Below, in pieces: positions 1-14,498 of a DNA stretch of 64,000 nt. This DNA comes from Tillus elongatus (lineage: Eukaryota; Arthropoda; Insecta; Coleoptera; Cleridae): the NCBI GenBank assembly GCA_964006375.1, contig OZ023269.1, positions 59,419,968 to 59,483,967 of the forward strand, written 5' to 3'. The notes below the pieces were generated by a model. It was not told the DNA's origin. It saw only the letters and a list, made by a program, of their open reading frames with translations, and did not search any database. The position numbers and the translations under genes are program-made. Within the stretch, counting starts at the first letter, position 1, and every line of letters starts with the position of its first letter.

Positions 1-619
1 GTCCCCTGCTTCGACGGAGAAGTTATAGCTAGTAGTCTGATGTGGTCTATCGCTGTATGTTGCCCGCCTGCCGTATCATGCCTGGAGTGAAATACCGCCC
101 GTGTCATATATACCTGACCGAATCCGTACGGTTCGTCACGCACTAACCTTTACCGCTTTAGCGAGGTCCACGTGACGATTGATGTTAGTATCCGCATATT
201 TTATTTGTACATATTTTGTAAATATTGTTCTGTGTATATATTTTGTAAATATTTTTAAATCTGTAATATAGGGTTGGTTAAATTAAAGACCTTGATTAAT
301 TATTATCTAACCCCTAAACATACAAAATCTGCTACACCTTTCGTTATAACAGAAGTGGTCGGATCACGCCGAGTCAGCGATTAAAGCCCGCTCACTCGGG
401 GTCACTAAATTTAGCCTATATTACCTAAAGGCTACCGAACCCTTCTCCACAGAGTTACCCAGGTACTTTGATCGGTATATCGGTCAGAGTTTGGTGAAGA
501 GGTTGCAGACATCCTCAACATGGAGTAAACCCTTTAAAAATCTGGCGCCCGAGATCCTCCGATAATAACCGTCAATCCTGGTCACCGAAAAACGGTCTGC
601 AAGCCAAGGCTTCGTCACA
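1..619 (+). repeat. 5' LTR (3' part) of Ty3/gypsy element G1
   Basis: This stretch aligns end to end, with no net indel, with 6100-6718, the last 619 bp of the downstream LTR. I count about 13 substitutions (roughly 2%). It ends in CTTCGTCACA, the inverse of the TGTGATGAAG that opens the full LTR at 5184, so the boundaries are supported by terminal inverted repeats. The first ~916 bp of this LTR lie outside the window, including the part that would hold the hairpin array. Confidence 0.93.
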
Positions 620-622
620 ATT

Positions 623-640
623 TGGCGCCCGAGCAGGGAC
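623..640 (+). other. Primer binding site of G1, tRNA-Lys type
   Basis: TGGCGCCCGAGCAGGGAC begins three bases after the LTR end. It differs at one base from the 18-nt site complementary to tRNA-Lys3 as known from retroviruses. Position and sequence both fit a minus-strand primer site. Confidence 0.88.
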
Positions 641-747
641 CTGTAAAATAGAAGCAAAGCGTTCCGTTCCGATACCGTTCCGTTCCGACACCATCCGTTC
701 CGATACCGTTCCGTTCCGATTCCGTAGAAAATCCGTATCCGTTTATT

Positions 748-1677
748 ATGTCAGATCCGAAAGAAGCCCCGACAACACTAACACTAGACAGTGAAACCGG
801 CCAAAAGCGGTCCCATGCCAGCCGGCCACTTGACGTTTTCTGTTGGAACTTGCACTTTGACGGAAGCACCGATCCAGCTGCTTTTCTGGAACGACTGGAA
901 GAGATCCGTGAGCATGCCGGCATTGGTGGGGACCGTTTACTAACCGCATTACCCCAATTACTGGAAGGACCTGCCCTGTTATGGCATCGTAACAACCGTA
1001 GCACATTAAGACGATGGGAAGATTTTCTGGGTTGCTTTCGCCAGTTCTATTTCCCGGTAAACTACTTGTTCGATCTGGAAACCGCCATAAGCCGAAGGGT
1101 ACAGCAACCGAACGAGCCGGTCACAAATTTTATTACCGACTTACAGACTTTGATCCGGAGACATGGTAACATGTCCTCAGAACAGGAGCTGACTTGGCTC
1201 CAGCGAAACCTTCTGCCAAGTTACAGGCAAATGCTATGGAACTGCGAAATTCCGGACATCAAAACATTTGTAGACAAGGCCAAGTCCGTAGAAGCTTTAT
1301 TAAAAGAAACTTGTCCTCGCCAAGGTATATCCGTGCCCAATCCAATTCCACAGCAGAGCAGTACAACCCGCACCCTCTCTCCGTCTCGACACCCGATCAG
1401 AGCAGCATCACCGACGATCAGTAACCAGTACTACGCTGTTTCACCGACCAGGGAAAATCACCGGGAACACCGTATGGGAAATTTCAGAGCTTCGCCGCCA
1501 CCCGTCCGCAGAACCGTAAGATTTGATATTGGGAACAGTACGTGCTGGAGGTGCGGCAGCCCAGGCCATATGAGAAGTCAGTGCCAGTTACCGAGGGCCC
1601 GCATCTTCTGCTCACGCTGCGGTCGACAAGACATCCTGTCCAGAGATTGCCCATGCCCAGCGAGGCAGGAAAACTAG
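748..1677 (+). CDS. gag: Gag polyprotein of Ty3/gypsy element G1
   Basis: Open frame of 309 codons, complete from ATG to TAG. The N-terminal two thirds is a retrotransposon capsid-like region with the usual hydrophobic and Trp-rich spacing (LWHRNN, RRWEDFLGCF, FYFP). The C-terminus has an arginine-rich stretch and two zinc knuckles: a canonical CCHC at about residues 266-279 (CWRCGSPGHMRSQC), and a second at about 288-301 with the histidine position occupied by Ile. Such knuckles bind element RNA during particle assembly. The pol frame lies +1 relative to gag and is open back across the gag stop, so Pol would need a translational frameshift. It is the best preserved G1 gene; pol downstream is broken. 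The family call rests on knuckles plus gene order. Confidence 0.88.
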   Translation: MSDPKEAPTTLTLDSETGQKRSHASRPLDVFCWNLHFDGSTDPAAFLERLEEIREHAGIGGDRLLTALPQLLEGPALLWHRNNRSTLRRWEDFLGCFRQFYFPVNYLFDLETAISRRVQQPNEPVTNFITDLQTLIRRHGNMSSEQELTWLQRNLLPSYRQMLWNCEIPDIKTFVDKAKSVEALLKETCPRQGISVPNPIPQQSSTTRTLSPSRHPIRAASPTISNQYYAVSPTRENHREHRMGNFRASPPPVRRTVRFDIGNSTCWRCGSPGHMRSQCQLPRARIFCSRCGRQDILSRDCPCPARQEN

Positions 1678-1702
1678 AACGAGCTGTGAGGGACCGAGGC
1701 CC

Positions 1703-4700
1703 TTGCAGTTTCCGTCCGTTGAGTCCTCGGAAACAACTACGAAAGAAGACAACCGCCCTTTTATCCAGGCAATTATTGAGGAACAGGCCTTTAAGGTACT
1801 AATGGATACCGGGGCGACTCGCTCATTTATGGGTAATAAAGTCGCCATGTATTGTTTGGCGTTAGGCATTGCCCCAAAGACCGTTCCGGATGTAATCACC
1901 CGTGTTGCAGATGGTAACTCCGTAAATATCCGACAGGCGTACGACCTCGAATTAAAAATTGGGTCACGTATAATAAAACGCAGATTGCTATATTTACCAT
2001 CCTTACCAGTCGATCTTCTGTTTGGAATGGACACTTTAAAAGAGCATGCATTTAAGATCGACCTCGGTTCCGCTCAGTGTTTTCTAGATAGCGAACCGAT
2101 TACGCCGCCTCCCGTGCTATGTCACCAGCTCACTGATCCAGAACCGTCTGCCACCGACATAAATCATCTTCCTGAAATATCTCCCGAAGAACAGAGACGT
2201 CTCGATCAATTTCTCTCCGCCGAACTGCCTGCGTTTGAACGGATAACGGGAACAACGCATCTGATTGAACACCACATACGGCTAACTAAATCAGAGCCCA
2301 TCAAGCAAAGATACCGCCCTAGAAACCCGAAAATGCAGCAAATAATTAACGAAGAAGTGGACCGCAAGTTAGAAGAGGGTATAATAGAACCATCGTCTAG
2401 TCCCTGGAGTTCACCGATAGTGATAGTGAAGAAAAAGGACGGGACGCCCCGTTTCTGTATAGACTTCCGGAAGTTGAATGAAGTTTCTGTCAAGGACGCT
2501 TACCCGTTGCCGTATATCTCCGCCATATTAGATAAGCTAAGACGAGCTAAATATATTTCCACCATTGACCTGCGCCAAGGATATTGGCAAATTCCGCTGA
2601 CTCCCGAAAGCAAGCCGGTTACCGCTTTCACGTCTCGGGAAGGGGGCTGTTCCAGTTTCGAGTGATGAGTTTTGGGTTGCATTCAGCGAGCGCAACGTTC
2701 CAACGCCTACTAGATGCTGTCATAACACCGGATATGGACGATGTAGCGTTTGCATACTTGGACGACGTGATCGTACTAGGGGAAACTTTTGAGGAGCACC
2801 TCTATAACCTTAGAGAGGTATTCCGCCGGTTACGAGAGGCCAATCTTTAATTAAATCCCGAGAAATGCCAATTCTGTCGCAGTTTCCTTAAATATTTAGG
2901 ACACGTAGTCAACGCCCAGGGCATACATATCGACCCCGATAAGGTAGCGGAAATTAGGGCCATGCCGTCAACGCACAACGTCCGAAGTCTGCGACGATTT
3001 CTGGGAGTGTGTTCTTGGTACAGTAGGTTTATAAGGGACTTTTCTCAAGTGACTACTCCTCTGACCAAACTCCTAAAAAAGAAGGAGAAATGGAGGTGGG
3101 ATGAAAGTCAGCAACAGGCGTTTGAAGAACTGAAAACTAGTCTCACGGAGGCCCCGGTGTTGGCATGTCCTGATTTTTCAAGGCGTTTCACATTGCAAAC
3201 GGACGCCTTTAATGATGGTCTGGGAATTGCGCTGACGCAGCAAATGGAGGATGGCGAGCGTGTAATCGCCTACGCGAGCCGCACATTGACACCTCCCGAG
3301 AAGAACTATTCTGTAACGGAGAAAGAATGTCTGGCCATAATATGGGGTATAGACAAGATGAGACCATATCTGGAGGGTTACCAGTTTACAGTCTTGACTG
3401 ACCACATGTCTCTACGGTGGCTACAGTCGATCCGTAATCCCTCTGGAAGATTGGCTCGCTGGAGTGTTTTCCTCCAGCAGTACGATTTTGATATCAAATA
3501 CAGAAAGGGTTTTATGAATCGGGTGGCCGACACGCTGTCTCGAAATCCGTTACCGATAAGTGAGGAACCAGGAGAATATGCGTACTTCACCCGCGAAGAC
3601 GCCAAGTGTCCCTGGTATGAACACAAACTGGCAGCAGTACAGAAAAATCCCGAATTGTTTCCAGACTATGCGACTCGAGAGGGAAAACTGTACCGTCATT
3701 TCTGGGATTCCAATGACTTCATCGAGCCTGACGTCTACAATCCGTGGAAGTTATGCGTTCCCAAAAACTTTAGACGAGAAGTGCTGCAGCAAAACCACGA
3801 CGCGCCGACCGCTGGACATTTAGGGGTAGCTAAGACAATTAGCAGGATAGCCCGCACTTACTACTGGCCGGGGATGTTCCGTGACATAGCCCAATACGTA
3901 CGTCAATGTGATCGGTGTCAGAAGTACAAGGTATCACAGCAACAGCCGCCGGGGTTGATGCAGCCCTTCGCCACGAAAGGCCCGTGGGAAATTGTCAGTG
4001 TAGATCTGGTAGGACCGTTACCACGATCTAAAAAAAGGAAATTGTTATATGGTGGTAATGTTAGATAAGTTTACCAAATGGGTAGAAGTTAAGCCAGTGA
4101 GGAAGGCGTCAGCCAAAGCCGTGTCTGATGCCTTATTCGAGCAAGTAATTATGCGATTTGGGTGCCCAAAAACCGTCATAAGTGACAACGGTACTCAATT
4201 CGATAGTCGAATTTTTAAAGGGATGTTAAAAGAGCTGGGCATCAAACATCGCCTAACTCCTCCATATACACCCCAGGCGAATCCGGTAGAGAGAAGCAAT
4301 CGTACGCTCAAAACTATGATATCACAGTTCTGCGACCAGGACTAGAGTCGATGGGATGAGCGTTTACCAGAACTTGTGTTTGCTATGAATACTGCGAAAC
4401 ACGAGTCGACGCACTTCTCTCCAGCATTTCTTAACTTTGGGCGTGAGTTAGAAGTTCCGAACATGCTACCCGCAGTAGATCCGAATGTCGAAGGCGACAC
4501 TGAAATTGTTACCCCAACGGTCGCCCAGCATTTAAACCGCCTCGAAAAGTTACGTGAGACATTTGAATTGGTACGGCTTAGCCTCGACAGGGCCTTTTCA
4601 CAGCAAAGTCATCATTACAACCTGAGAAGACGCGACTGGCAATGCGCTCTAGGCGACCGCGTGTTAAGAGTTGACCGCCCGCTTTCATCCGCAGCGCGCG

Positions 4701-4972
4701 GCTTTGCAGCCAAGCTAGCTCCAAAATATGCTGGACCTTACACCGTCGGTAAGATCGTCTCACCAGTGGTATATGACCTCAAAGATGCGAACGGTAAGTG
4801 GCTTCGCCATGTTGACATTAAGGACCTGAAGTCATACCACGCGCCATCCACACCGACACCGGGCAGCGACAATACGTTGTCATTTGATGGAAGGACCCGC
4901 CGTAGTCAAACAGACAGCAATGGAAGCCGTGCACCGACGTCGGTATGCAGAGACCCACGAAGAAGACCCTAA
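1703..4972 (+). pseudogene. pol: Broken Pol (PR-RT-RNase H-integrase) of G1
   Basis: Domains in order: aspartic protease with DTGA (~1806); reverse transcriptase with IDFRKLN, the MSFGLHSA block and YLDDVIV (~2755); RNase H with TDAFNDGLGIAL and a TDHMSLRWL block; integrase with an H...H/CDRC zinc finger (~3797-3920), catalytic D in VSVDLVGP, D in ISDNGTQF and E in NPVERSNRT; and a C-terminal GPY-type module near 4735. The order PR-RT-RH-IN is that of Ty3/gypsy (Metaviridae). Four breaks are visible: a frame change in a G-rich run near 2640, TAA at 2848-2850, an extra A in an A-run at ~4031-4037, and TAG at ~4343. The inverted copy G2 lacks the last two. No env-like frame follows. Confidence 0.92.
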
Positions 4973-5170
4973 AATGCTTGATTGCCTCCCCATTCGTGAA
5001 AGACGTGCTAAAGACACAGTGTTCAGTGTAGTGTAGTGTTGTAATAGGATTAGGATTAGGTTAAGTTAGATTAAGATAAAGAGATTTCTTTGAACACTAG
5101 CGAGTTCCGGTTAGGGATTAAGTTAAGTTTTTAGTATTTCATTGCAGTCTAAAAAATTTTTTTTTTGTAA

Positions 5171-5183
5171 AGTGAGGGGAGTG
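5171..5183 (+). other. Polypurine tract of G1
   Basis: AGTGAGGGGAGTG lies directly before the LTR start TGTGATG, where a Ty3/gypsy plus-strand primer is expected. The same tract, reversed, precedes the G2 LTR at 8263. Confidence 0.7.
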
Positions 5184-8262
<3,079 letters not shown>

Positions 8263-8474
8263 CACTCCCCTCACTTTACAAAAAAAAATATTTTTTAGAC
8301 TGCAATGAAATACTAAAAATTTAACCTAATCCCTAACCGGAACTCGCTAGTGTTCAAAGAAGTCTCTTTATCTTAATCTAACTTAACCTAATCCTAATCC
8401 TATTACAACACTACACTACACTGAACACTGTGTCTTTAGCACGTCTTTCACGAATGGGGGGGCAATCAAGCATT

Positions 8475-9932
8475 TTAGGGTCTTCTTCGTGGGTCTCTGC
8501 ATACCGACGTCGGTGCACGGCTTCCATTGCTGTCTGTTTGACTACGGCGGGTCCTTCCATCAAATGACAACGTATTGTCGCTGCCCGGTGTCGGTGTGGA
8601 TGGCGCGTGGTATGGCTTCAGGTCCTTAATGTGAACATGGCGAAGCCACTTACCGTTCGCATCTTTGAGGTCATATACCACTGGTGAGACGATCTTACCG
8701 ACGGTGTAAGGTCCAGCATATTTTGGAGCTAGCTTGGCTGCAAAGCCGCGCGCTGCGGATGAAAGCGGGCGGTCAACTCTTAACACGCGGTCGCCTAGAG
8801 CGCATTGCCAGTCGCGTCTTCTCAGGTTGTAATGATGACTTTGCTGTGAAAAGGCCCTGTCGAGGCTAAGCCGTACCAATTCAAATGTCTCACGTAACTT
8901 TTCGAGGCGGTTTAAATGCTGGGCGACCGTTGGGGTAACAATTTCAGTGTCGCCTTCGACATTCGGATCTACTGCGGGTAGCATGTTCGGAACTTCTAAC
9001 TCACGCCCAAAGTTAAGAAATGCTGGAGAGAAGTGTGTCGACTCGTGTTTCGCAGTATTCATAGCAAACACAAGTTCTGGTAAACGCTCATCCCATCGAC
9101 TCTGGTCCTGGTCGCAGAACTGTGATATCATAGTTTTGAGCGTACGATTGCTTCTCTCTACCGGATTCGCCTGGGGTGTATATGGAGGAGTTAGGCGATG
9201 TTTGATGCCCAGCTCTTTTAACATCCCTTTAAAAATTCGACTATCGAATTGAGTACCGTTGTCACTTATGACGGTTTTTGGGCACCCAAATCGCATAATT
9301 ACTTGCTCGAATAAGGCATCAGACACGGCTTTGGCTGACGCCTTCCTCACTGGCTTAACTTCTACCCATTTGGTAAACTTATCTAACATTACCACCATAT
9401 AACAATTTCCTTTTTTAGATCGTGGTAACGGTCCTACCAGATCTACACTGACAATTTCCCACGGGCCTTTCGTGGCGAAGGGCTGCATCAACCCCGGCGG
9501 CTGTTGCTGTGATACCTTGTACTTCTGACACCGATCACATTGACGTACGTATTGGGCTATGTCACGGAACATCCCCGGCCAGTAGTAAGTGCGGGCTATC
9601 CTGCTAATTGTCTTAGCTACCCCTAAATGTCCAGCGGTCGGCGCGTCGTGGTTTTGCTGCAGCACTTCTCGTCTAAAGTTTTTGGGAACGCATAACTTCC
9701 ACGGATTGTAGACGTCAGTCTCGATGAAGTCATTGGAATCCCAGAAATGACGGTACAGTTTTCCCTCTCGAGTCGCATAGTCTGGAAACAATTCGGGATT
9801 TTTCTGTACTGCTGCCAGTTTGTGTTCATACCAGGGACACTTGGCGTCTTCGCGGGTGAAGTACGCATATTCTCCTGGTTCCTCACTTATCGGTAACGCA
9901 TTTCGAGACAGCGTGTCGGCCACCCGATTCAT
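8475..9932 (-). CDS. pol: Integrase half of Pol from G2 (5'-truncated element)
   Basis: Open for 485 codons with the natural stop. It corresponds to the end of RNase H and the complete integrase: zinc finger (QQNHDAPTAGH ... CDRCQKYK), DDE core residues in VSVDLVGP, ISDNGTQF and NPVERSNRT, and the C-terminal GPYTVGK module. It lacks the A-run frameshift and the TAG seen in G1, so the two copies decayed separately and this one is closer to the active sequence. The methionine at 9932 is internal to the original polyprotein; the frame continues to about 9948, where sequence switches to a plus-strand LTR fragment. Gag, PR and RT are absent, so this is a remnant rather than an autonomous gene. Confidence 0.88.
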   Translation of the reverse strand: MNRVADTLSRNALPISEEPGEYAYFTREDAKCPWYEHKLAAVQKNPELFPDYATREGKLYRHFWDSNDFIETDVYNPWKLCVPKNFRREVLQQNHDAPTAGHLGVAKTISRIARTYYWPGMFRDIAQYVRQCDRCQKYKVSQQQPPGLMQPFATKGPWEIVSVDLVGPLPRSKKGNCYMVVMLDKFTKWVEVKPVRKASAKAVSDALFEQVIMRFGCPKTVISDNGTQFDSRIFKGMLKELGIKHRLTPPYTPQANPVERSNRTLKTMISQFCDQDQSRWDERLPELVFAMNTAKHESTHFSPAFLNFGRELEVPNMLPAVDPNVEGDTEIVTPTVAQHLNRLEKLRETFELVRLSLDRAFSQQSHHYNLRRRDWQCALGDRVLRVDRPLSSAARGFAAKLAPKYAGPYTVGKIVSPVVYDLKDANGKWLRHVHIKDLKPYHAPSTPTPGSDNTLSFDGRTRRSQTDSNGSRAPTSVCRDPRRRP

Positions 9933-9947
9933 AGAACCCTTTCTGTA

Positions 9948-10621
9948 TTCACAGGCCTCCGGGAACTGTCATCCCGTCTCTCCCGTCTGCACTTTTTCGT
10001 CTCCGCTGTCCCCTGCTTCGACGGAGAAGTTATAGCTAGTAGTCTGATGTGGTCTATCGCTGTATGTTGCCCGCCTGCCGTATCCTGCCTGGAGTGAAAT
10101 ACCGCCCGTGTCATATATACCTGACCCAATCCGTACGCTTCGTCACGCACTAACCTTTACCGCTTTAGCGAGGTCCGCGTGACGATTGATGTTAGTATCC
10201 GCATATTTTATTTGTACATATTTTGTAAATATTGTTCTGTGTATATATTTTGTAAATAGTTTCAAATCTGTAATATAGGGTTGGGTAAATTAATGACCTT
10301 GATTAATTATTATCTAACCCCTAAACATACAAAATCTGCTACACCTTTCGTTATAACAGAAGTGGTCGGATCACGCCGAGTCAGCGATTAAAGCCCGCTC
10401 ACTCGGGGTCACTAAATTTAGCCTATATTACCTAAAGGCTACCGAACCCTTCTCCACAGAGTTACCCAGGTACTTTGATCGGTATATCGGTCAGAGTTCG
10501 GTGAAGAGGTTGCAGACATCCTCAACAGGGAGTAAACCCTTTAAAAATCTGGCGCCCGAGATCCTCCTATAGTAACCGTCAATCCTGGTCACTGAAAAAC
10601 GGTCTGCAAGCCAAGACCTCG

Positions 10622-10625
<4 letters not shown>
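9948..10625 (+). repeat. Third LTR fragment (G3), plus strand
   Basis: Matches 6030-6718 of the G1 LTR, minus about 9 nt at the junction (the right arm of hairpin 4). It ends at CGTCAC followed at once by (TA)n. No internal element sequence belongs to it here. Confidence 0.88.

Positions 10626-10696
<71 letters not shown>
10626..10696. repeat. (TA)n microsatellite
   Basis: Pure TA tract between the G3 LTR end and family A sequence. In other family A copies a (TA)n tract occupies the same internal position, so the gypsy cluster probably landed in the (TA)n of a family A repeat. Confidence 0.95.
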
Positions 10697-10699
<3 letters not shown>

Positions 10700-11826
10700 A
10701 CGGACAACTCAAAAAATAGTGAGCCAATTTTGATAAAATTTGGTGAGTACCTTCCTTTTGCAAGTGGCTTGAACAAGTTCGATATCCAGGAAAACCGGCC
10801 CAGGTTTTCTCGGAAATTTTCTGTTTTCTTTCGGAAACAATTTATATCTCCGGACGCAACAAAGCAAGGAAAACCAAATTTGGTACGCGTATTTGTATAA
10901 AAATAGTGACCCACGTACCAAAAATTCAGATCTATCAGTTAAAAGACAAAGTTATAGCCATTTAAAAAGTGGGGTTTCCTCAAAACGTCAAAGTTGCGAT
11001 TTGAAACGTCAAAATTCGCAACATTTAAGCAAAGAACCTGAAACAAATACGGATTATGTAATGAAAAGGTCACAAGGAGAGGGTTCTGCAAACCCTTAAG
11101 TTTCAGCTTCAACCGTCATCGTCCTTCACTTTACTAAAATATTTACAGATAATTCACTTTAAATAGACCCTTTCTCTGATGCATTGACTGTAGGTTTACT
11201 TGAGTTTATGGTTTAACGGTCTATAATTCTTAGCTAATTTTCGCAGAAAAAAAACTTTAAAGCAGAGACCGCGACTTTTGAATTTTAAAAAGATTTCTTC
11301 AAATGAGCGCAACTAGGCCCCCCTTTCATTTTTTTATTACAGCGTGTCTTAAGCTACATCTTGTAAAAATATTTTGATAATCACAGGCTGGTCCATAAGT
11401 CATTGGTGAACCCTACAATTGTTTTTTCGAACACCCTTATATTATTGCATTTTTGCATTTTTTTATCTAACTATGATGCATGTTTGTAATAAGAAAAAAA
11501 CGAGACGCAGTAAGGGCGTTTTGGTAGCGAATTTTTATTAAATCCTTCAAATTTCAATAACTCAATTGAGTTATTGCAAATTTGCTATTAACCTAAGGTT
11601 TTTTGGCTAAGCAACTAGTTTAAATTGTTGTACATTTCCAAAAAATAAGTAATTTTGATAATATATGGTACATTGTTTCTACTATATAGGCTATACCGGT
11701 AACCAGATTGATGCCTGCTTGCATTAGAGAGAGATATTTGCTATTAAAAACATTTTTATGAAAATTAAAACTGAAGGAAAAGTGATATAATATATATCAA
11801 CTAACGTACCTTTTTCAGGATTTTAT
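10697..11826 (+). repeat. Family A repeat fragments and unassigned AT-rich DNA
   Basis: Three pieces match family A: the region after (TA)n (10697-~10985, opening CACACGGACAACTC as at 56517); a 5'-end piece at ~11230-11335 (TTTTCGCAGAAA, then the GCGACTTTTGAATTTT and AAATGAGCGCAACTAGG blocks); and a 3'-region piece at ~11640-11775 resembling 19830-19960. The stretches between show nothing recognisable. Confidence 0.65.
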
Positions 11827-11926
11827 TAACAAAGCTATGTTTGTTTTTCAATGGATCCTGTTTAGAATATTTCAAAATAACTTTTATGCACAATTTTGCT
11901 TTAAAAATTATGATTTTAAATCTGTT

Positions 11927-11941
11927 ACACTTTATTTTTAT
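11927..11941. other. Left target-site duplication of the Penelope pair
   Basis: ACACTTTATTTTTAT recurs exactly at 17685-17699 and encloses both inverted copies. Confidence 0.82.
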
Positions 11942-11993
11942 CTTTGGGTGATGAATAAAAGGCCTTTTCTTTCCAAACAAATACTTTATTCCT

Positions 11994-12040
11994 TGTCCCG
12001 ATGCGTTTCGACCTTACCTAACAGGTCATCCTCAGGGGAA
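11994..12040 (-). ncRNA. Hammerhead-like motif, PLE copy 1
   Basis: Minus-strand counterpart of the motif at 17556-17600: CTGAGGA (12035-12029), a GACC/GGTC helix, then GAAAC. It reads CGCATC where the other copy has CGCGTC, so one stem III pair is lost. Probably a decayed form. Confidence 0.5.
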
Positions 12041-13029
12041 TCTATAATTTATAAAAGGCTTGTCAGAAAAACTGAGTTTTCCGGTAGGCTACTTCTGCGA
12101 GGGTACAACGCAGGAATATAAGATAAAATGAGGTAACAACAGCTAACCCCAACACTAAGTCAAAAAGGTTAATGGTTAACATGTCAAGCTACAAAGCTAT
12201 AAGAACACAAGTATACAGTCACTAAGTACTACATGCAATAAAAATGAAAAAACAACTACAAGTCAAAATTGAAACACAATAAAAGCTAATCTGTCTCTAG
12301 ATCTTCAAAAAATTACAATACGTCTAATACTAAAACTCATAAAGCTTAAAAATTCTCCAAAATTTAAGTTTAAGCTGAAGACAACCACAGGAGTAAGAGC
12401 AGACAGCACAAACATCAGCAAGCCATGCAGCCGAGAAGAAACTTTCAGAGAAAATCAAACCTATCAAGTGAATGGGAATTGAAACAGAAGCGAGTTTTTT
12501 ACCGTTGTTTGAAACATGAAAAAAGCGCCAAGATGGCGAACTTACTTACTTGTCTTGTTAAACAGGACTAAAAACTATACAGTTGAATGCCCAAGGAACA
12601 TGCTTCATCTGTTGTTACAGGATGTGGTATCAGAAGTGCTAACAACTTGGAAAATAACAACTCTGTTGAAATCAAGAAAGAATTTTTGTTTTAAATTTAA
12701 AAGGTGAGATATAACGTGCATAACACGTGATGGAGAACACAAGCCGGCAGAACATCTCAGCGCAAGGTCGATTCTTAAACTGAAAAGGGAAAATGACAAG
12801 TGACATTTGACAGAAGTGACGTATCGACCACGGAAAGCAAAGATGCTAAAAACGAAGGACAGGTCCGGAGTGGGCCAAAATGACCTGACGTAAGGTCGGC
12901 TTCTTAATCGAGAATGAAAATGGCAACCAACAACTGACAGACGTGAAAAATCAACTCGAAAATATACGGACACTAAAACCAAAATGGCAGGTCTGGAAGC
13001 CAAGGAGCAGATCTCCTGACTAAGTTGTG

Positions 13030-14445
13030 TCACGGTCCACTTGGATGGTGTGTGGGCTGGTGATCTGCTAGTTGACTATATAGGGCTGAAAAACTTGTGA
13101 CGTCTGTATTGAAAACATTAAGTACGTTTTTGTTAGAACAATTGATATGTTTATAAATTTCCATCTCTTCAATGACACACTGTTCAATACCAAAATTGGA
13201 AGGATGCAGAATTGTTGCGTCATTTTCTTTGCTGAAAGGGTGACCTGACTCCTTCAAATGGCAACCAAAGATCGAAGTGTTGTTATTGGGTTGGTTTCTG
13301 CTTCTTAGGTGTTCAGTAATTCTAAGACCCAATGCTCTCCCTGTCCTGCCAACATAGACTGTGTTGCAATCGGGTTCACCACACTTCAAACAATATACAC
13401 CTGACTTCTTGAGAGCTGGAATACTGTCCCTATTTTGGATAAACAAACTCTTGACAGTGTTAGTGGACTTGAACGAGAACCTGACATTTTCTCTCTTGAT
13501 TGCTCTTGTAACTGTGTTGGTAATGGAACCACAAAAAGTAAATGAACAATATGAAAGTCTCTCTGACTGTTCTGGGGGCAGACTCGAACTCATTGACCTC
13601 AACAATTGACGGTTTTTCCTTTCGACTAGTTTATTTATTAGTCTTAGTGGATATTCGTTATTGGTAGCTAACTGTTTGATCAGATTTAGCTCTTTTTCGA
13701 ACTTTTCCCTAGACAGTGGGATTTTAAACAATCTATCAATCAAGAATCTGATAGACGCCATCTTGTGTGACATATGATGACAAGACCTGTACGGTATAAG
13801 GTGGTCGGTCTGAGTGGGTTTTCTGTAGATATCAAACTCTATTGAGTTACCTCTTCTTTTTAGCTCGAGGTCTAGGAAGTTGATTGACGATTCAACTTCT
13901 AGCTCCATTGTAAAATTGATGTTGACATGTAAGCTGTTCATGGTGCCAGACCAAACCACTAAAATGTCGTCTACGTAACGAGTCCAAGAAGTAATGAAAT
14001 TGGAATATGGATTAGGGTCTTTGAAGACTATTTCCTTCTGAAAGAAACTCATAAAGATGTCCGCACAAAGCGGTGAAAGGGGATTTCCCATGGGGAGACC
14101 ATTTTTTTGTATATAGATTTTGTTATCGAATTTAAAGAAATTCTGTGACAAGCAAGCTTTTACCAACGAATGAAGAGCATTTTAAACGTTCCTATCTAGG
14201 GGTGAATTATTGAGTAGCCCCTTTAACAATATAAGAGTCTGATTGAGTGGAACACTAGTGAAGAGATTGGATACGTCGAACGAGACCAGTACCCTATTTT
14301 CATCTATTGGGACTCTACTCAAGCGATCAACAAGTTCTAAGGAGTTCTTAATGGAAAATGGTGACTGAAACTCTATGGTAGACATCAACATGGACGACAA
14401 GAACCTTGAAAGTCCATAAGACAAGCAACCTACGAACGAAACCAC
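13030..14445 (-). pseudogene. PLE copy 1: RT and GIY-YIG endonuclease, truncated
   Basis: Covers the RT from the block equivalent to VVSFVGCLSYG onward, then the GIY-YIG endonuclease, ending at the natural TGA. It lacks everything upstream. It carries the same in-frame TAA (~14181) as copy 2 and a private 30-nt deletion between the YVDD block and the next helix (~13938). The RT catalytic YVDD and the endonuclease residues remain. It cannot make an active RT because the N-terminal fingers region is missing. Confidence 0.9.
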
Positions 14446-14498
14446 TGGACGGATAGGGCAACCAATAGAAACAAATTCTATTTAACAAAATATCACAT

